Shown here: positions 49,730 to 62,545 of the stretch, in pieces
How positions within the stretch are numbered: the first letter of the stretch is position 1
Layout: every line of letters starts with the position of its first letter
Origin: Lumnitzera littorea
Taxonomy: Eukaryota; Streptophyta; Magnoliopsida; Myrtales; Combretaceae
Assembly: GCA_024138015.1 (NCBI GenBank)
Contig: JAMXBB010000010.1
Span: 46,681,943 to 46,745,942 of the forward strand
Direction of reading: 5' to 3'
Length of the DNA stretch: 64,000 nucleotides
The notes under the pieces: generated by a model
Databases searched by the model: none
What the model was told of the DNA's origin: nothing
What the model saw: the letters and a program-made list of their open reading frames with translations, nothing else
Program-made: the position numbers and the translations under genes

Positions 49730-52700
49730 TATCACGACTCGAGGGGGTTAGTCATGGTAATCACCATATACCATACAAAGGACTGTAGATTGAATTTCCT
49801 TACAATTGACAACCCTTTATGTAATACATAAGGTTACAGCTACAACTAACAACCAAAAGTTGCACAAGTATAAGCAATATCATTTCATGATAATAATAAC
49901 AAGTCAAGGAAATATAAAACACAATCTATTTATATAAGAATTTATAGATAAGAAGTCTATAATACTTCTTAACTCAAACTAATATCACTCTATTACATAA
50001 TTAGATCCATAATCTAAATAAACTGTTATGAGTACACTTCAATCACATCTTACTCCCACATTGACCCCCTGATGTATAACTAACCTCGGGCATGAGGCGG
50101 CTCAACTCCATGAATAACTCACTTTGCGAAAGAAGACTGTAAGGATATAAGCTAACTAGCTTAGTGAGATAATCCCCTCAACCATACAACAATTAAGTTA
50201 TACGTTAATTAAATTCAATCAAATGAATGCATGCTAATCAGTATACCAAACAAATACATGCAGGTGACTAGGTACTGCATACAACTCAGATTTAATGCTC
50301 TCTGAAGTCAGGGTTGGAGATACATCGGCATAGTCAGATTCGGGTATCATGCTAGAACTTATCTCATAACAAAACTTCCTGTTTTGTATTTAAAACTGCA
50401 ATGGTATATCCATTCTTAGTTTTATAAAAAACGAGTTTTATATATGATTATGAGTAGGTTCACACAACCCTCACTCACCCCTAAACGAAAGCCTCTGGAC
50501 TCAACCCTTAGCTAGACGGTTGGTACCTCTAACACCTAGTGATCCCATGGACTAAGGTAAGGTCATATCATACGTGTGCACCATACGAAATCTATAACAA
50601 TCAAATAATCAACCCATATATGGCCTTTTACTACCTTTATATAATGTGACGGCTGGAATTAGTTATGCGGTGTATGATTATGCGTGTTTCAAGTTGAATA
50701 AAATTAGTTCTTATTATTCAGTGATCAACAAGGTCACAAACAATTAGTTCCTAGTAAATCTACTATGCAACAATCAATACATTATCGTACTTTAAAATAA
50801 ATTCACCATTAACAAACAATTATCATACACAAGCATAACCCATCCCCATACAACATTCAATTATTAAGCATAATTTATATTTGCTAATTACAAACACAAG
50901 CAAGTATGGGATCATTAGGAAAACTCACTCAGCCATAATTGACTTAAGGGTCGTAATAATCCGAGGGCAGCTCAAGGTCAAGGTCGAGATCACCTGAAAA
51001 TAAGGAATATAAAAAAAATTGTAAGTTTGGGAATTTAAAGCTAAACTAGTATCGTAATTTATAATGTTTACTTCATTTAATTATGTGAAATTGTCGATTC
51101 GAGTTTTTTATTGAATCATGTATAACTTTTTCGTTTAGTTCAGATCGTTATAAATTTATAGTCCATTTTGATCATTTTCGGGCACATTTTCTCGTAGCAA
51201 GGTTCGTTTTGGACGTTGTGACTCGCAGTTTGAACTATGATATAAAAATATCACAAAATTTATTATTTTAAAAAAGTTATAAAATATTAATTTTAGTTTT
51301 TTCTTAGTATATTTATGATTTAATAATTATTTAAATCATATAATTGATAATTTTATTATTTTAACTTAGTTACTTATTTTTACCTATTTTTAAGATTTTA
51401 GAATTATTAATTTTTTTAATTTTTTTTTCTAATTTATTATTTTCTAATAATCTACGATATACATATAAATATAAATACTTATATAACTATATATACAAAA
51501 ATTCTTGTAATATGAAAATACTAGATATACATATACCTATTATTATACTTGTGCACATATATAATAAAGACTAGGTTTATATATACATATACACATATTC
51601 ATGCCATATATATATACATATATAAGAAGAAGAAGAAAAAAAAAACTTACATGTGTATATGAATATAAAAATATGAAGCACATGTATATATATATATATA
51701 TGTATAATATACGTATACTTACACTTATATATATCATATATGAAAATAAAGATTATATGCATATATACATAAATATACATATTCACATGTACATATATAT
51801 ATATATCAATGCTTAATTTGTGAAAATACTAAATACCTACTAGACGTATTCTTATTTATACATACATATATATATATTTTTTCGTGTACATGCATATATA
51901 TATATATATATATCCAAATAATGAAATTTCTAAATACCTATTTTATGTATTCTTATTTATACATACATGTATATACATATACCGTATATTCTACCTAATA
52001 GTATATATATATATATATACATGTACACATACATATGTTTATACACACATAAGGGATACATATATATTTGTTTATCTACTCATACATCTATTTATGTACA
52101 TGTCATGAAACATATAACAAAATACAACAAAATACTTAGTATATATATGTACATACAATATAATATACATATATACAACTAAAATAAATATACTTACCTA
52201 AATATGTTGGAAATATCCTTAATTTTCTTCTTTTCCTCCTCCTCCTCCTTCTTAATTTTCTTCTTGTTATTGCTTTTCTTTTGTTTTGCTTTCTTTTCCT
52301 TCTTCTTTTTATGTGTTCGCTTTCTATTTTTTTTTTCCAGATTTCACTCTTTTAGGCATGTGTGCAGCAATTAGGATTTAAGAACAAAATGAAAAAAAGA
52401 AAAAAATAATCTCACCTAATCTCTTCATTAAATTGGACAAGACATATTCTTTAATTATCTTGTCTTTTGTCCCTTAATTTGTGACACTTGTAACCAAAAT
52501 TTAATCACATGGGCTGCTGCGTTTGCAGCTGTAAATCACGTGGGAGAGGAAGGAAATAGAAGAGGAAAAGGAAAAAAGGAAAAAGAAAGAAAGGAAAATA
52601 GAAAAAATGGAAGAAAAAGGAAATTAAAAATAATTATATGTAATTTTTCTAAACATAAAAATAATAATTATAAATTAATTTTGGAATTTTATGAAAATTT

Positions 52701-53044
52701 ATTAATTTAATTTGTACCTGTTACAATTATAATTTTTATAAGTTATTTTAACGGTTTCATTAAAAGTTTTACGTGATTACGTGATTTAGTTAATAATTGC
52801 AATTGACTACAATTATATCACTATTGAGTGATATTTAATTATCTTATACACTTAAAGTTATAGTTTTAGGGTTTCGATCAAGTTCGGGTTTGATTTCGGG
52901 TAATTGTGTATAAATCGAATTTAGGGTTTTGGTACGCGATTTAGGGTTTCGATCAATTTCTAGGATTTTTATTATTGGTGTTATATTCGATTTATTAAAT
53001 TTTATTAACTTTTATTGTTATTAGCCCTATCGACTCATGACGCA
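49730..53044 (-). repeat. R1 solo LTR copy e, about 3.3 kb
   Basis: On the plus strand it begins TATCACGACTCGAGGGGG and ends CGACTCATGACGCA, i.e. TGTCACGAC-type ends. The family core lies at 51111-51173 (minus strand), the block with GGTTGGTACC at about 50518-50528 and the AAACCCTAA-rich part at about 52860-52960. It is the fullest R1 copy here. No internal region follows on either side and miniature-element sequence flanks it on both sides, so it is a solo LTR. The target duplication is not clear (GTTAA on the left against GTTTAA on the right). Confidence 0.6.
51430..52190. repeat. TA/CATA low-complexity expansion inside copy e
   Basis: About 750 bases of ATATATAC-type repeats, including three similar stretches in which TTATTTATACATACAT recurs near 51853 and 51953. 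The overlapping open frames here (51543-52182, both strands) are artefacts, rich in Tyr, Ile and His. Confidence 0.85.
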
Positions 53045-53179
53045 GTTTAAGACATTCGAACTTAAATTAAGGTTCAGACTATCGATTTTCTAAGATTTAT
53101 ATAAATGGACAAGCTCGTGAGCTAAAGCCCATTTGCACACCTCTAAAAATCAATTTACAAAAGATAAGATTTAGTTTTA

Positions 53180-55617
53180 TAAGACAAAAGATATTTTAAA
53201 ACACCCCAAAAAGGGGGCTTAACAAGATTACCTAAGATTTTCATATATCTTTTGCACTCATGGTATGAAAACTACCTTACAAGTCAAAGGTTTTGAGACT
53301 CTACTTAATTAGTTGCTATTTACATTTTAATTACATAACTATCTTGTATCGTAAATAACTATGGACACTCAACAATGCATAGTCCATCAAAATCGCTAAG
53401 AATCGGTATCCCCTATCAGATAACAAGACATGGTACTAGTGATATGTTTCCCTTGCTAAATCTTGCTTTCTCTTACATCTCTTGGATTTGTACTCTATAC
53501 TTGAATCTTATCTTAGTCCTAGCTTAAGCGGACCTACAAAATGGATTGTTAAGGAGTAAGCTATACAAGCTTAGTGAGATATCTCTCCTACTATACTGGT
53601 AAGCAAGTTATCAAGCAATTATTATTAATAATTATATGAATGGATAAACAAGCAACATGCCAAACAATACATGTAGTTAACTAGTGCTGCATATAACTTG
53701 AATTTACGCCCTTTGACATCAAGGTTAGAGATTCATCAACACTAATCCCAACTAGGTTCCCGTACTTGGGCTTTTAACCAATTTAAAATTCGACATTTCA
53801 TAAAAGGAATTTTCATTTTCAAAATCTAATAATAACTGAAGCATAAGGTTTGGTGATGAGATGGCCCTTGCAGTCTACACTCATGCCCTATAGCAGAGAC
53901 CTTTAGACATGACCCTTAGTTGTATGGTTGGTGTCTTTAAGTGCCTAGTAAGCCCATGGGCTAGGGTAGCGTACTTGTTGTATTAGTGCACCTCCTTAAT
54001 AACTTTCATGTCAACAGAATAAGTACAACTCCATTAAAACTCCTCATTACCTCTACGTGAGGTGATGGCAAAAAAAATAGATGTAATGTTGTGGGCATGA
54101 TGTCCATTTTAATTAATTAAACCAAATTTAATTAGGTTTGACTCAATTGAGTGATCAAGCAGTTTACAGAAACCCACTTTTGATATTATTCAACAATATA
54201 GCACGCATTTTATTCTCTAAGGATTGATGCTCTACATGTACTAAACTTGATAATTAGCGTACCAAACTAACTCTATAATGCAATTTAATCTATTTTTCAC
54301 TAAATTAATCATAATAAATAAAAAAGAAAGAGTCGAAATGCACATCTATGTTTTGGCCTACATAAGAAATATGGGTTTCATGGAGTTTCCTTCAATTCTT
54401 CTTCAAGTTATCTAAGTAAATTCAACTATACTACTTAAGAATACAAGTAACAATCTAATTAGTTTCATGAATGAATAAGTGATTACATGATCCTAAAATG
54501 GTATATGCATGATCAAGAGATGATTAGCTCATATTTCTAGTTCTAAATTATTAAGATTTCATGGGTATAGCTAATATAAATAAGAAACTTAAATTAGGTA
54601 AGTTTTATCCTAAACTGTCCTGCACGAGTTCCAACTTTCTTACTTGAAAATGCAATCCAAAAGCTTCCCTTTAGACCCTTATGTTTGTCAATAAGATAGA
54701 GGAGGGGGATGTTTTGGTTCAAATGGTGGTGGTCTTATATAATTTGGTGGCATGTGGTGGTGGAAAAATGAAAAGGCACTTAGGTTGACGGGGGATCCAA
54801 TATCTCTAACTTATTTTTCCTTCTTCTCTTTTGGGTTTTGTTTGATGGTTTCTAGAGAGGATTTTAGGCAAATGTTATTGTGGAATATTAGAAATGATAG
54901 TGGGGAATTGAGGGGTTAGGGTGCATGGTTAAGAGTGTATGAATTGGGGAGACAAGAAATACTATATCAATGATTACATGAGAAGACCAATGCTTTATTG
55001 TCTAGGTTAGTTAGGATTTGTCTCTCAAATGGAGACTCAATTCTAATTTAGTTACTTGCTAGTTACGTTATAATTACTTATTGCAATTTAGTTACTAATT
55101 AAGTATATTCCTTTAGTTAGGCATGATGCATCATATGTGTGATTTAGAATTAATTCCTACGTGCACTGTGCTATAACTAGCATACATGATCCTAATTAAT
55201 TTTAAATCTTGGAATCTTCCTATTTAATTAAATTAATTAAGATTATTGGGTTCGTTTGTTTAATTACTTTGGTGTATTTAAGGTTTACTATTTATTATTG
55301 TTATTTAGTTACAATTTCGAAGGCAATTGATGACTTTTTAATGATTAATCGATTTATAAGCTATCATTAAATAGTTTATCTATATAATTGAAATTTATTA
55401 ATTAAATTTAAGGTTTTGATATTAATCTAGAGGTTTAAATTCAATTTGAGGGTCTTTGTACATGTTTGAGTTTAATTAGGATTTTTGGGTTTTGAAGGTG
55501 CATTTAAGGTTTTAGTTTTAATTTTAGGGTTTCAATTATAGCTAATTAAGATTTTCTATTTTAATATTCACTTTTAATTTAATTCTTCTTTTATGTGGTT
55601 TGAGGGACTCATGTGGA
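53180..55617 (-). repeat. R1 LTR copy f
   Basis: Read on the minus strand: AAACCCTAAAATT-rich start near 55530, block GGGCTTACTAGGCAC at about 53945-53960, CACTAAGCTTGTATAGCTTA at about 53553-53573 and ATAGGGGATACCGATTCT at 53407-53424, all shared with copies a, b, c or e. A stretch matching the end of copy b follows (GACTTGTAAGGTAGTTTTC, about 53268-53286). The upper border near 55617 (plus strand GGGACTCATGTGGA) is approximate. Confidence 0.55.
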
Positions 55618-57309
55618 CCTTGACTACTTGTCTTGAGTTCAGGTTTGGAAATTTAGTAGGATTTATATATTTATATAGAGGCTCTTGCATTACATGACTA
55701 AAACAACTACACAAATTTTTAGGAGCAACCTTAGTAGTTGGCTCACAAAGGAGGCATAATGAAATAGGTCTCTACCTTAGTCTAGTCTTACTTTCCTCAC
55801 TTCATAATTGATCCATTGTAGCCTTCATGTAGTTAGGAACCTAATCATAGTTACCTACAAAAGAGTTTACAATAAACTAAATATAGTTAAAAAAAAAATG
55901 TCATTTGTATGAATTTGTTCAAACCCTCACAAAATAAAGAAATAACCCTTAGTTTGAGTTAAAGAGTTAGGTTATTGACATGCAAGTGACTATCGATTAA
56001 ATCTAACTTTGAAATGGAGACATTGCTCCTACCAAAATCTTGTTAGATAAGCTCCTAGATCCATTATTAAAGCTTCCTCCTTTACTAATTACTTTAGACT
56101 TAAGGTTTGGAAAAAGTGGTTAGACTCTCTTAAAGGTTTACATTTGATCAATAAAATCTTGAATACTCTCCTTAATGGGTTGTAATGCATGATTAGTTAA
56201 GTTTTTACTTCATTTTTCTTTTCTTTTTTTTTTTTCATCTATTGTTCTAATTAAGAGTGACCAAAAAATTTATCAATATTCTAGAGAAAAACAATCACAA
56301 ATTAAGCTTGTAGCTCAACTACTAACTAAGCACTCTATATTAAAGCATAGGCATATCATGCACATATCCAAAAGTTATTGATAATCATAGGTAGGTATCT
56401 CTAAGTAGTCAAAGAATACTTAGGAATGTGATCGAGCATTAATCTACTTGTAACTGCATTTACTCAAACAAGTTTGCTTCTCTGTAAGCACCTTTATATT
56501 GAACTCTTATACAAAATAGCAAAACTTTATGATTTATAAAGCTTATAGAAACTTTATTCTAGTTAATTGTTTTTCATTATAAATTATGTCATTGTTTATA
56601 ATTGCTTGTTATCAGGTATAGTAAAGTTTAAATATATTATAATTTATTGAGTTCCATTGTTGAACCTTATTCTATATATATGATAGATTTTGTAACGTCC
56701 ATAAACCTGGGTGCTACAACCTACCACATGTTACTATTAGATAGAGATATATTGAGGCATGTAAAGCCTTTAAACCTGTCTAATATTAATGTACATAACT
56801 ATATTTTAACCCTACATATAAAAAATATAATTTTGTACATTAATATCTAAGCAACAATATGTTACCTAAATTTACCAACTCTCATATATAATTCTTTATA
56901 AGCAAACAAATAGAGGAGTGGCTCCATGATTCTACTTAATTGACTAGAGTATATAATGATCTGACTAAAAATGATTAAAATTGAATAAATTACTTGAATT
57001 AGTAAGCTCCTAAAAAGATTTATAAAACACCCTTTACATCAAATTGCCATTAATGTAAAAGAATTAAAGGATTCAAAGCAATATTATAATATGAAATGAA
57101 ATATAATACACATTTGGGGTATTTCAAATCTATAAAGAATGATGTCTATAGTAATGTGTTAATATTAGTAACATATAGTATGCTTGTAACATAGAGATGA
57201 AAATTCTAATATATGTATACACATACATACATATAAACTTTATAATTATCCATAAGCTTGTAAGTAAAATATACTCATATATTTAAGATGAATACACATA
57301 TCTTTTATG

Positions 57310-57381
57310 TGTTATTACTCATATATACACATACATACATATATACATATATATATATGTGTGTATATATATATATATATA
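57310..57381. repeat. (CATA)n / (TA)n microsatellite
   Basis: Mixed CATA, TATA and TG repeats, about 70 bases. Confidence 0.8.
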
Positions 57382-60300
57382 TTAAGAATGATGTTATTGT
57401 TGTTGTTGTATTGTGGTTGATATTTTAAGTAACTATTAATAGATATTCATATAATATAATCTCGATTGTCTTGAAATGTAGCTTTCATTTGCAAAGTTAG
57501 ATTTTTAGCCATTAAACAATCATTGTAAGATGATGTTTTCCATAATCCATAATGTTAAAAGTATATCCATTTTATTATATAATTATATAATCCCTTATTG
57601 GAAAATTGTATAAATCATATTCAGAATTAAGGATAGGCATAAGAAATGAGGCTTGGTAAACATACATACATATACACACATATTATTTAAGAGGAAGTGT
57701 TTTTGATACTTTTTAATATTTCTTACTTTTCACTTTAATATATAGCCTTTATGTAAAACCATTTTATTGGAAGGATATGCTGTTATAAAATACTAACAAA
57801 AACTTAAACCATCCATCCATCTCTCTACTTTCTTAATTTTGTGCAAACCATCGTAATACTTTATCCATTTCCTTTCTTTATAACTCATGTAACTAATTTA
57901 TATTTTTATATAAATGGCTTTTATATTTACTTTTTATCTATATAAATATGTGCATCAATTGCTAGTATATATATTGTAGAAGTGATGGATTTATTGTGTC
58001 CTTTAGTTTTAGGATGTAACTATTACCGTCTAATCATTGATGTAGAGTTTGTGGAAAGTATAAACATATATCTTTTTTTTTTTTATCACTATACTTAGAT
58101 AAAAAGTTGAAACCTATAGGGCAGCTACTTAAATGTTGGTCACTCCTTTGTGTCTCTAAGTGTACAATTTGTTGTTTCCTTTAATCCCTTCTCCTAATCT
58201 TATCTCTTCTTCATCTTCTCATCTCCCCATTCTTAAAGCCCCTTTTCTTCTTTTTCATTCTCAAATCACTTTAAAATAAATCTTTTTGATGCCTTTCCCC
58301 TCATATTTGGTTGTTGTTTCTTAGAATCTTTTGTTTATTACTTTAGTCTAAGTGATTTAGATGGCATGTAATGATTAAAGGAAATTGAGAGAGCTGAAAT
58401 GAAAATTTTCAATTTTTAAAGTTCAATTTTAGCTTTTTAGTTTGATTAGCCTGTGTTCTATCTCTTTTATGAGATTTTCTTTGGTTAGAGTATTGATTTT
58501 TCATTCTCATTATAGAATCTAGAGATATTTCAATTCTTAGTTGTAAAAGAGATGTGTTTGTATTGAATAAAGTTTTTAGACCCTATGTCTTCATTTGATT
58601 TGTTTTAAACGTCATTATATATTTTTTTAATATTTGAATAGAATGAATATTTCTCTTTTTAAATAGAAAGTTTTCCTTAAAAAAAAAATAGATGTATCTA
58701 TATAAACTTAAAAGAGGAAGCTCATGTATGTCTTAAAAAAGATTATGTTAATGACTAAATACTCACTAATATGTATATGAAGTTTTCTTATATCTTCTCG
58801 TACTTTTCAATTATATATTATATTATCATAAGTCGAATTTTTGTATTAAAAAAAAAAAATTCAACAAGATCATATACAATAGTAAGGAATTTGTTTTAAA
58901 ATGCCACATCAATATATTAAGGAATTCTTTTATCAAGAAACTCATAACTTTATTCATGAGTCTTTTTATAAAAGTTTCTTAATATTTTTATAAAATTTTT
59001 TATAGGTATCAAAATAAGAATCAACTAATTAAAAGTCATAAAAGAAAAAAAAAAAAACCATGTAGCATTGTCCCTATGCATAGGGACAAGTTTAAGACGT
59101 GTTCATGCTAGGAAATTTGGTACAATAGTGAAGGAATGGAAAAAAGTTCCTAGTATCTTAATCAATGTGCTAAAAGACACCATAGTATATGATCTAAGTA
59201 TATTTGCTTATCCCTTCAATATTTGTTAAGAGATTGATGTTGAAACTTCTAAAGTGCAAATGGATCATTTTCTTGGTGAGTTTTGTTTTAGAAATAATGC
59301 ATGACGCACAAGAATATAAAGTAAGGAATTTTATATATGTGAGAAAGCTATCACCTTGATATTGACATGTTACTTATTACATTTCTAAACTTGTATGTCG
59401 GTCCTTTCTATAATTACATGTTTTATACATTTTAAGATTCGCTACAATCTATGTAAATATTGGAGTAATAACTTAATTGGTATATTGAATCATATGATAA
59501 CTTAAATATATTCTATATCACTATGATTGGTGGTTAACTACCACGAATATAATTGATGGAGAATGAGAAAATTGATCTACTCTTTTTGTACAAGAAAAGG
59601 AAATAATTTTCGTTCTTTTTTATTCTGTCTTTAGTTATAGTTAATCATTATTAAATGTTATTGGTATTACCTTTTATCTTTCATCATAAATTGTTACTAA
59701 AAATCACTAATAATTTATGAGTTATGATGATATTTGACCTAATTAAAACATTACTGGTGTGAGAAATAGTAAAAATAATTCAACAACCTTTTTTTTAGGA
59801 AACAGAACATCACATCATAATTTTCATCTTTTATTAAACATATAATGATCTTTTTTTATAGAGCCATTCATAGTAGTTCTTTTAAAAATATATATGTAAC
59901 AAACATTTTATAACTACTTGATTCTACTTCTTAAGTAGATAACATGTCAACCACTAATCATAAACTAAAGATATGACATGGATGTATGGTCAAGCAGAGG
60001 ATGCGAGTTGTGGACTGTATGCAGTTGATTGTATGTGGAAAGACTAAAAAGAAATTACAAATTGGCAACAAAAGAAATTTAAGTTTTATATTTTTAATTT
60101 GTAAATCGTTGTGGCCGTTATTTCTTTTATGTGTTTATAATTTCGTATTGCAAGTACCTCACGAGTAATGATTTCTTTATTAATAAATAGGGTACTTTGG
60201 CTTTTAAATAAAGTAACTTCTAATTTAGGTAATCTTTTTAGGAGAAAAATATTTTTGGAATGGTGTAAGTCATGATAAAGTTAAGAAATGATATTGTTCA

Positions 60301-60951
60301 AACTATGGGAATGACATGCATAGATTTAAGGAAAATTTCCTAGTAATAGAAAACAAAATATGTAATAAAACTAACCAAAATTATAAATCCTAATTTACAA
60401 TATCTCGCTTAGATTTTCTTTAGAATATATTAGGAGCCTTAAGTTTTTAAAGATTTAGCAACTGAACGTTGAGGTTTCAATTTGTGCAAATAATAAGTCA
60501 ATCAAAAGAATTTTAAATCATACAATTAAGTTGTCATGTCAAGAAACTAAAGAATTTAAATAGTTCGTTGTATGCTTGTATCACAAATTAATATGAAAAA
60601 AGATTTAATGAGTATTATATATCACGTGCTATATAAACTGAAGTTGAAGAAAGTGAAGGCCTAAGAGAATCTTTCTTCAAATCCACTAAACAAATAATTG
60701 TGAATGGAAAATTTCATCTTCATCGAGAAAACTTAGATGATGATGTTATTGTTTCTACCATTGACTTGCCTTGTTAACTCCTAGGATAAGAAGCCAACAA
60801 AAGTAATTGATGCCTTCAATCTCTTAGGTTTATGATGGTTTTGAAACATTGAATAGTCATGTGTGGGATATCTTTCATTGAAGGGAACCGAAGGCTTGCA
60901 ATTCTTTTTTTCAATCTACCATAATATCTTTAGCCAAAGAAACGTCCAATG

Positions 60952-60983
60952 AAAAAAAAAAGAAAAAGAAAAAGAAAAAACAT
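60952..60983. repeat. (AAAAG)n microsatellite
   Basis: A-run followed by AAAAG units on the plus strand. Confidence 0.75.
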
Positions 60984-61092
60984 CCAATGACAATTTTTTT
61001 AAAGGAAGGAAGGCCTACACGTGATATTAAATTTAGTTGTGCCAAATGTGTTAAACAAATCAATATTTCTTGTCATGGAAATACCGATTAAG

Positions 61093-62288
61093 ATGCCTAC
61101 GAATACACATTACGTGCAGTTGCCATCATTGAAATTTGATGGAAAAATCATTTTCATAAATGGAAAGTCGAAATGCAATTTTTTTTAGGAGTGCTGGTGT
61201 TTGGGAAGTCATAGAGAATGGTTTCAACAAACTAGAAAAACTGGAAACATTGTTAGATGCATAAAGATGAGATTTTGTCACATAATTAACTCAAAGATGA
61301 TCAAGCCACTCATTATATTTTTTAATGTATAGAACTTTCAAGGTTTTAGAAGATTATTAAATCTAACTATTTAAAAGAAGCATGGGACACTTTAAATCAA
61401 TCCTATCAAGAAGCGGAACAAGTTAAGAAGACTTAATTGAAAACATTAAGAAGTAAGTATGAATTACTTTAGCAAGAAAAGAATGAGGAGATTTTTGATT
61501 ATTTCTTTCGCACATAGAAACTTATCAATGAGATGAAGGCAAATGGTGATACTATCATAGATGTTCAAGTTATGGAGAAAATCCTTCATACCTTGATAGA
61601 GAGATTTGATGTTGTAGTTATAGTTGACGAAAAGACTAATCTCAATATTAAAACCATTGATGACTTGCAAGGATCTTTAGAGGCTTATGAATTGCGATTG
61701 GATGAAAGGGCTGAAGAAAAAATTGAGCAAGCCTTGAAAGCTTGAGTAAATATTAAGAATGACAAAGATGAGCGAATGAATTAACATGGTGGTTTTAATC
61801 AAAGGAGAGGTAGAGGTGGTAGCAATTTTCAATCTAATCAATAGCAAAAAGACAAAGTTGAGTGTAATCAAAATCATGATAACTCATCTATTCATTATTA
61901 TATGTACAAGAAGTATGGCCATAGATAAGCTGAGTGTAAGGTACATATTTAGTGTTATAACTATAATCAATGTGGTCATGTTAATAAAGACTACTGTACT
62001 AAGCCAAGGAACGATAAGAAATTTCATGCAAAGGTTGTAGAGAATGGTGAAGATAATACTAAAATCTTATTGATTGCCAGTCATGATAATGTTATGGATG
62101 ATAGCCAGTGGTTGTTAGATATAAGATATAACAATCATCTTAGTGGCATAAATGACTTATTTATTGATTTTGATGATACTTTCTGTACTTTAGTAAAGCT
62201 AGGTGATGATTGTAGTATTCTGATATGTGGGAGAGGTAAAATTAACATTAGGTTGAAAGATGGGTCCCTAAACTATATTTTAGAAGTA
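61093..62288 (+). pseudogene. gag: Ty1/copia gag-protease remnant (non-Sirevirus)
   Basis: ATG 61093 begins MPTNTHYVQLPSLKFDGK. After a +1 shift it continues HFHKWKVEMQF, the usual copia gag start. The UBN2 capsid region reads LNQSYQEAEQVKK, then EIFDYFF, MKANGDTIIDVQVMEKILHT and SLEAYELRLDERA (61533-61740). An RGRGG linker and two degenerate zinc knuckles follow (KKYGH, 61906; YNQCGHVNKDYC, 61960). A protease-flanking segment reads SQWLLDIRYNNHLSG (62106), then LVKLGDD and GRGKINIRLKDGSLNYILEV up to 62288. In the protease motif the catalytic Asp is kept but the next residues are changed. There are about eight stops. The frame is cut by the LINE at 62289; no integrase or RT is visible in the window. 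Confidence 0.8.
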
Positions 62289-62545
62289 TTTTTTTTTAAT
62301 TGGCAATACCCGGGGTTACCGAGGGGGGGTGTGGGGGGGTTGCCAGCCCCTATTTTATTAATCATAAAATAATTTTTACAAGGAAGAGGGAGGTATATAC
62401 CTGACCTCTTGATTACAATACTTGAGCCTGCATATAAAAATAAATAAGGATGTACTACATCCCTTACAATTCAAAATCAGTAGAAAATAAACAAGGGAGT
62501 ACTACTCCCCTTACATAGGAATTGAATAAAATCTAAACCAATATA
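62289..62545 (-). other. LINE 3'UTR and A-tail with C-runs
   Basis: The plus strand carries two seven-base G runs separated by TGT at about 62324-62340, an imperfect stem with GGCAACC and GGGGCTGGCAACC, then the T-run. Stable structure near the 3' end is plausible for RT recognition of LINE RNA; that role is inference. Confidence 0.5.

Larger units (their letters stand above)
49463..53145 (+). mobile_element. hAT-type miniature element (about 368 bp) split by an R1 LTR
   Basis: The left end reads TAGAGATGTTCAAGTAGGCT (49463). The right end, read on the minus strand from 53145, is TAGAGGTGTGCAAATGGGCT. The two 20-base ends match at about 14 positions as terminal inverted repeats. Flanks CAAATCAG (49455-49462) and AAAATCAA (53146-53153) agree at six of eight positions, fitting an old 8-bp hAT target duplication. 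Removing the 49730-53044 LTR leaves about 267 plus 101 bases, a normal size for such elements. No transposase is present. Confidence 0.6.
55618..61092. other. unassigned AT-rich DNA with simple repeats
   Basis: No protein-family pattern was found on either strand. Simple repeats include (CATA)n/(TA)n at 57310-57381 and (AAAAG)n at about 60952-60983. Frames at 56647-56850 and 59986-60168 are short and unrecognised. The last kilobase may include the leader of the copia remnant that follows, but no LTR or primer-binding site could be shown. Confidence 0.35.

Noticed and set aside
51543..52182. Several overlapping frames of 60-75 codons
   Set aside because: Open only because ATATAC repeats lack stops in some frames.
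52850..52970. AAACCCTAA-like strings suggesting telomeric repeats
   Set aside because: Scattered and degenerate, also found in the same part of other R1 copies. No tandem array, so an LTR feature rather than a telomere.
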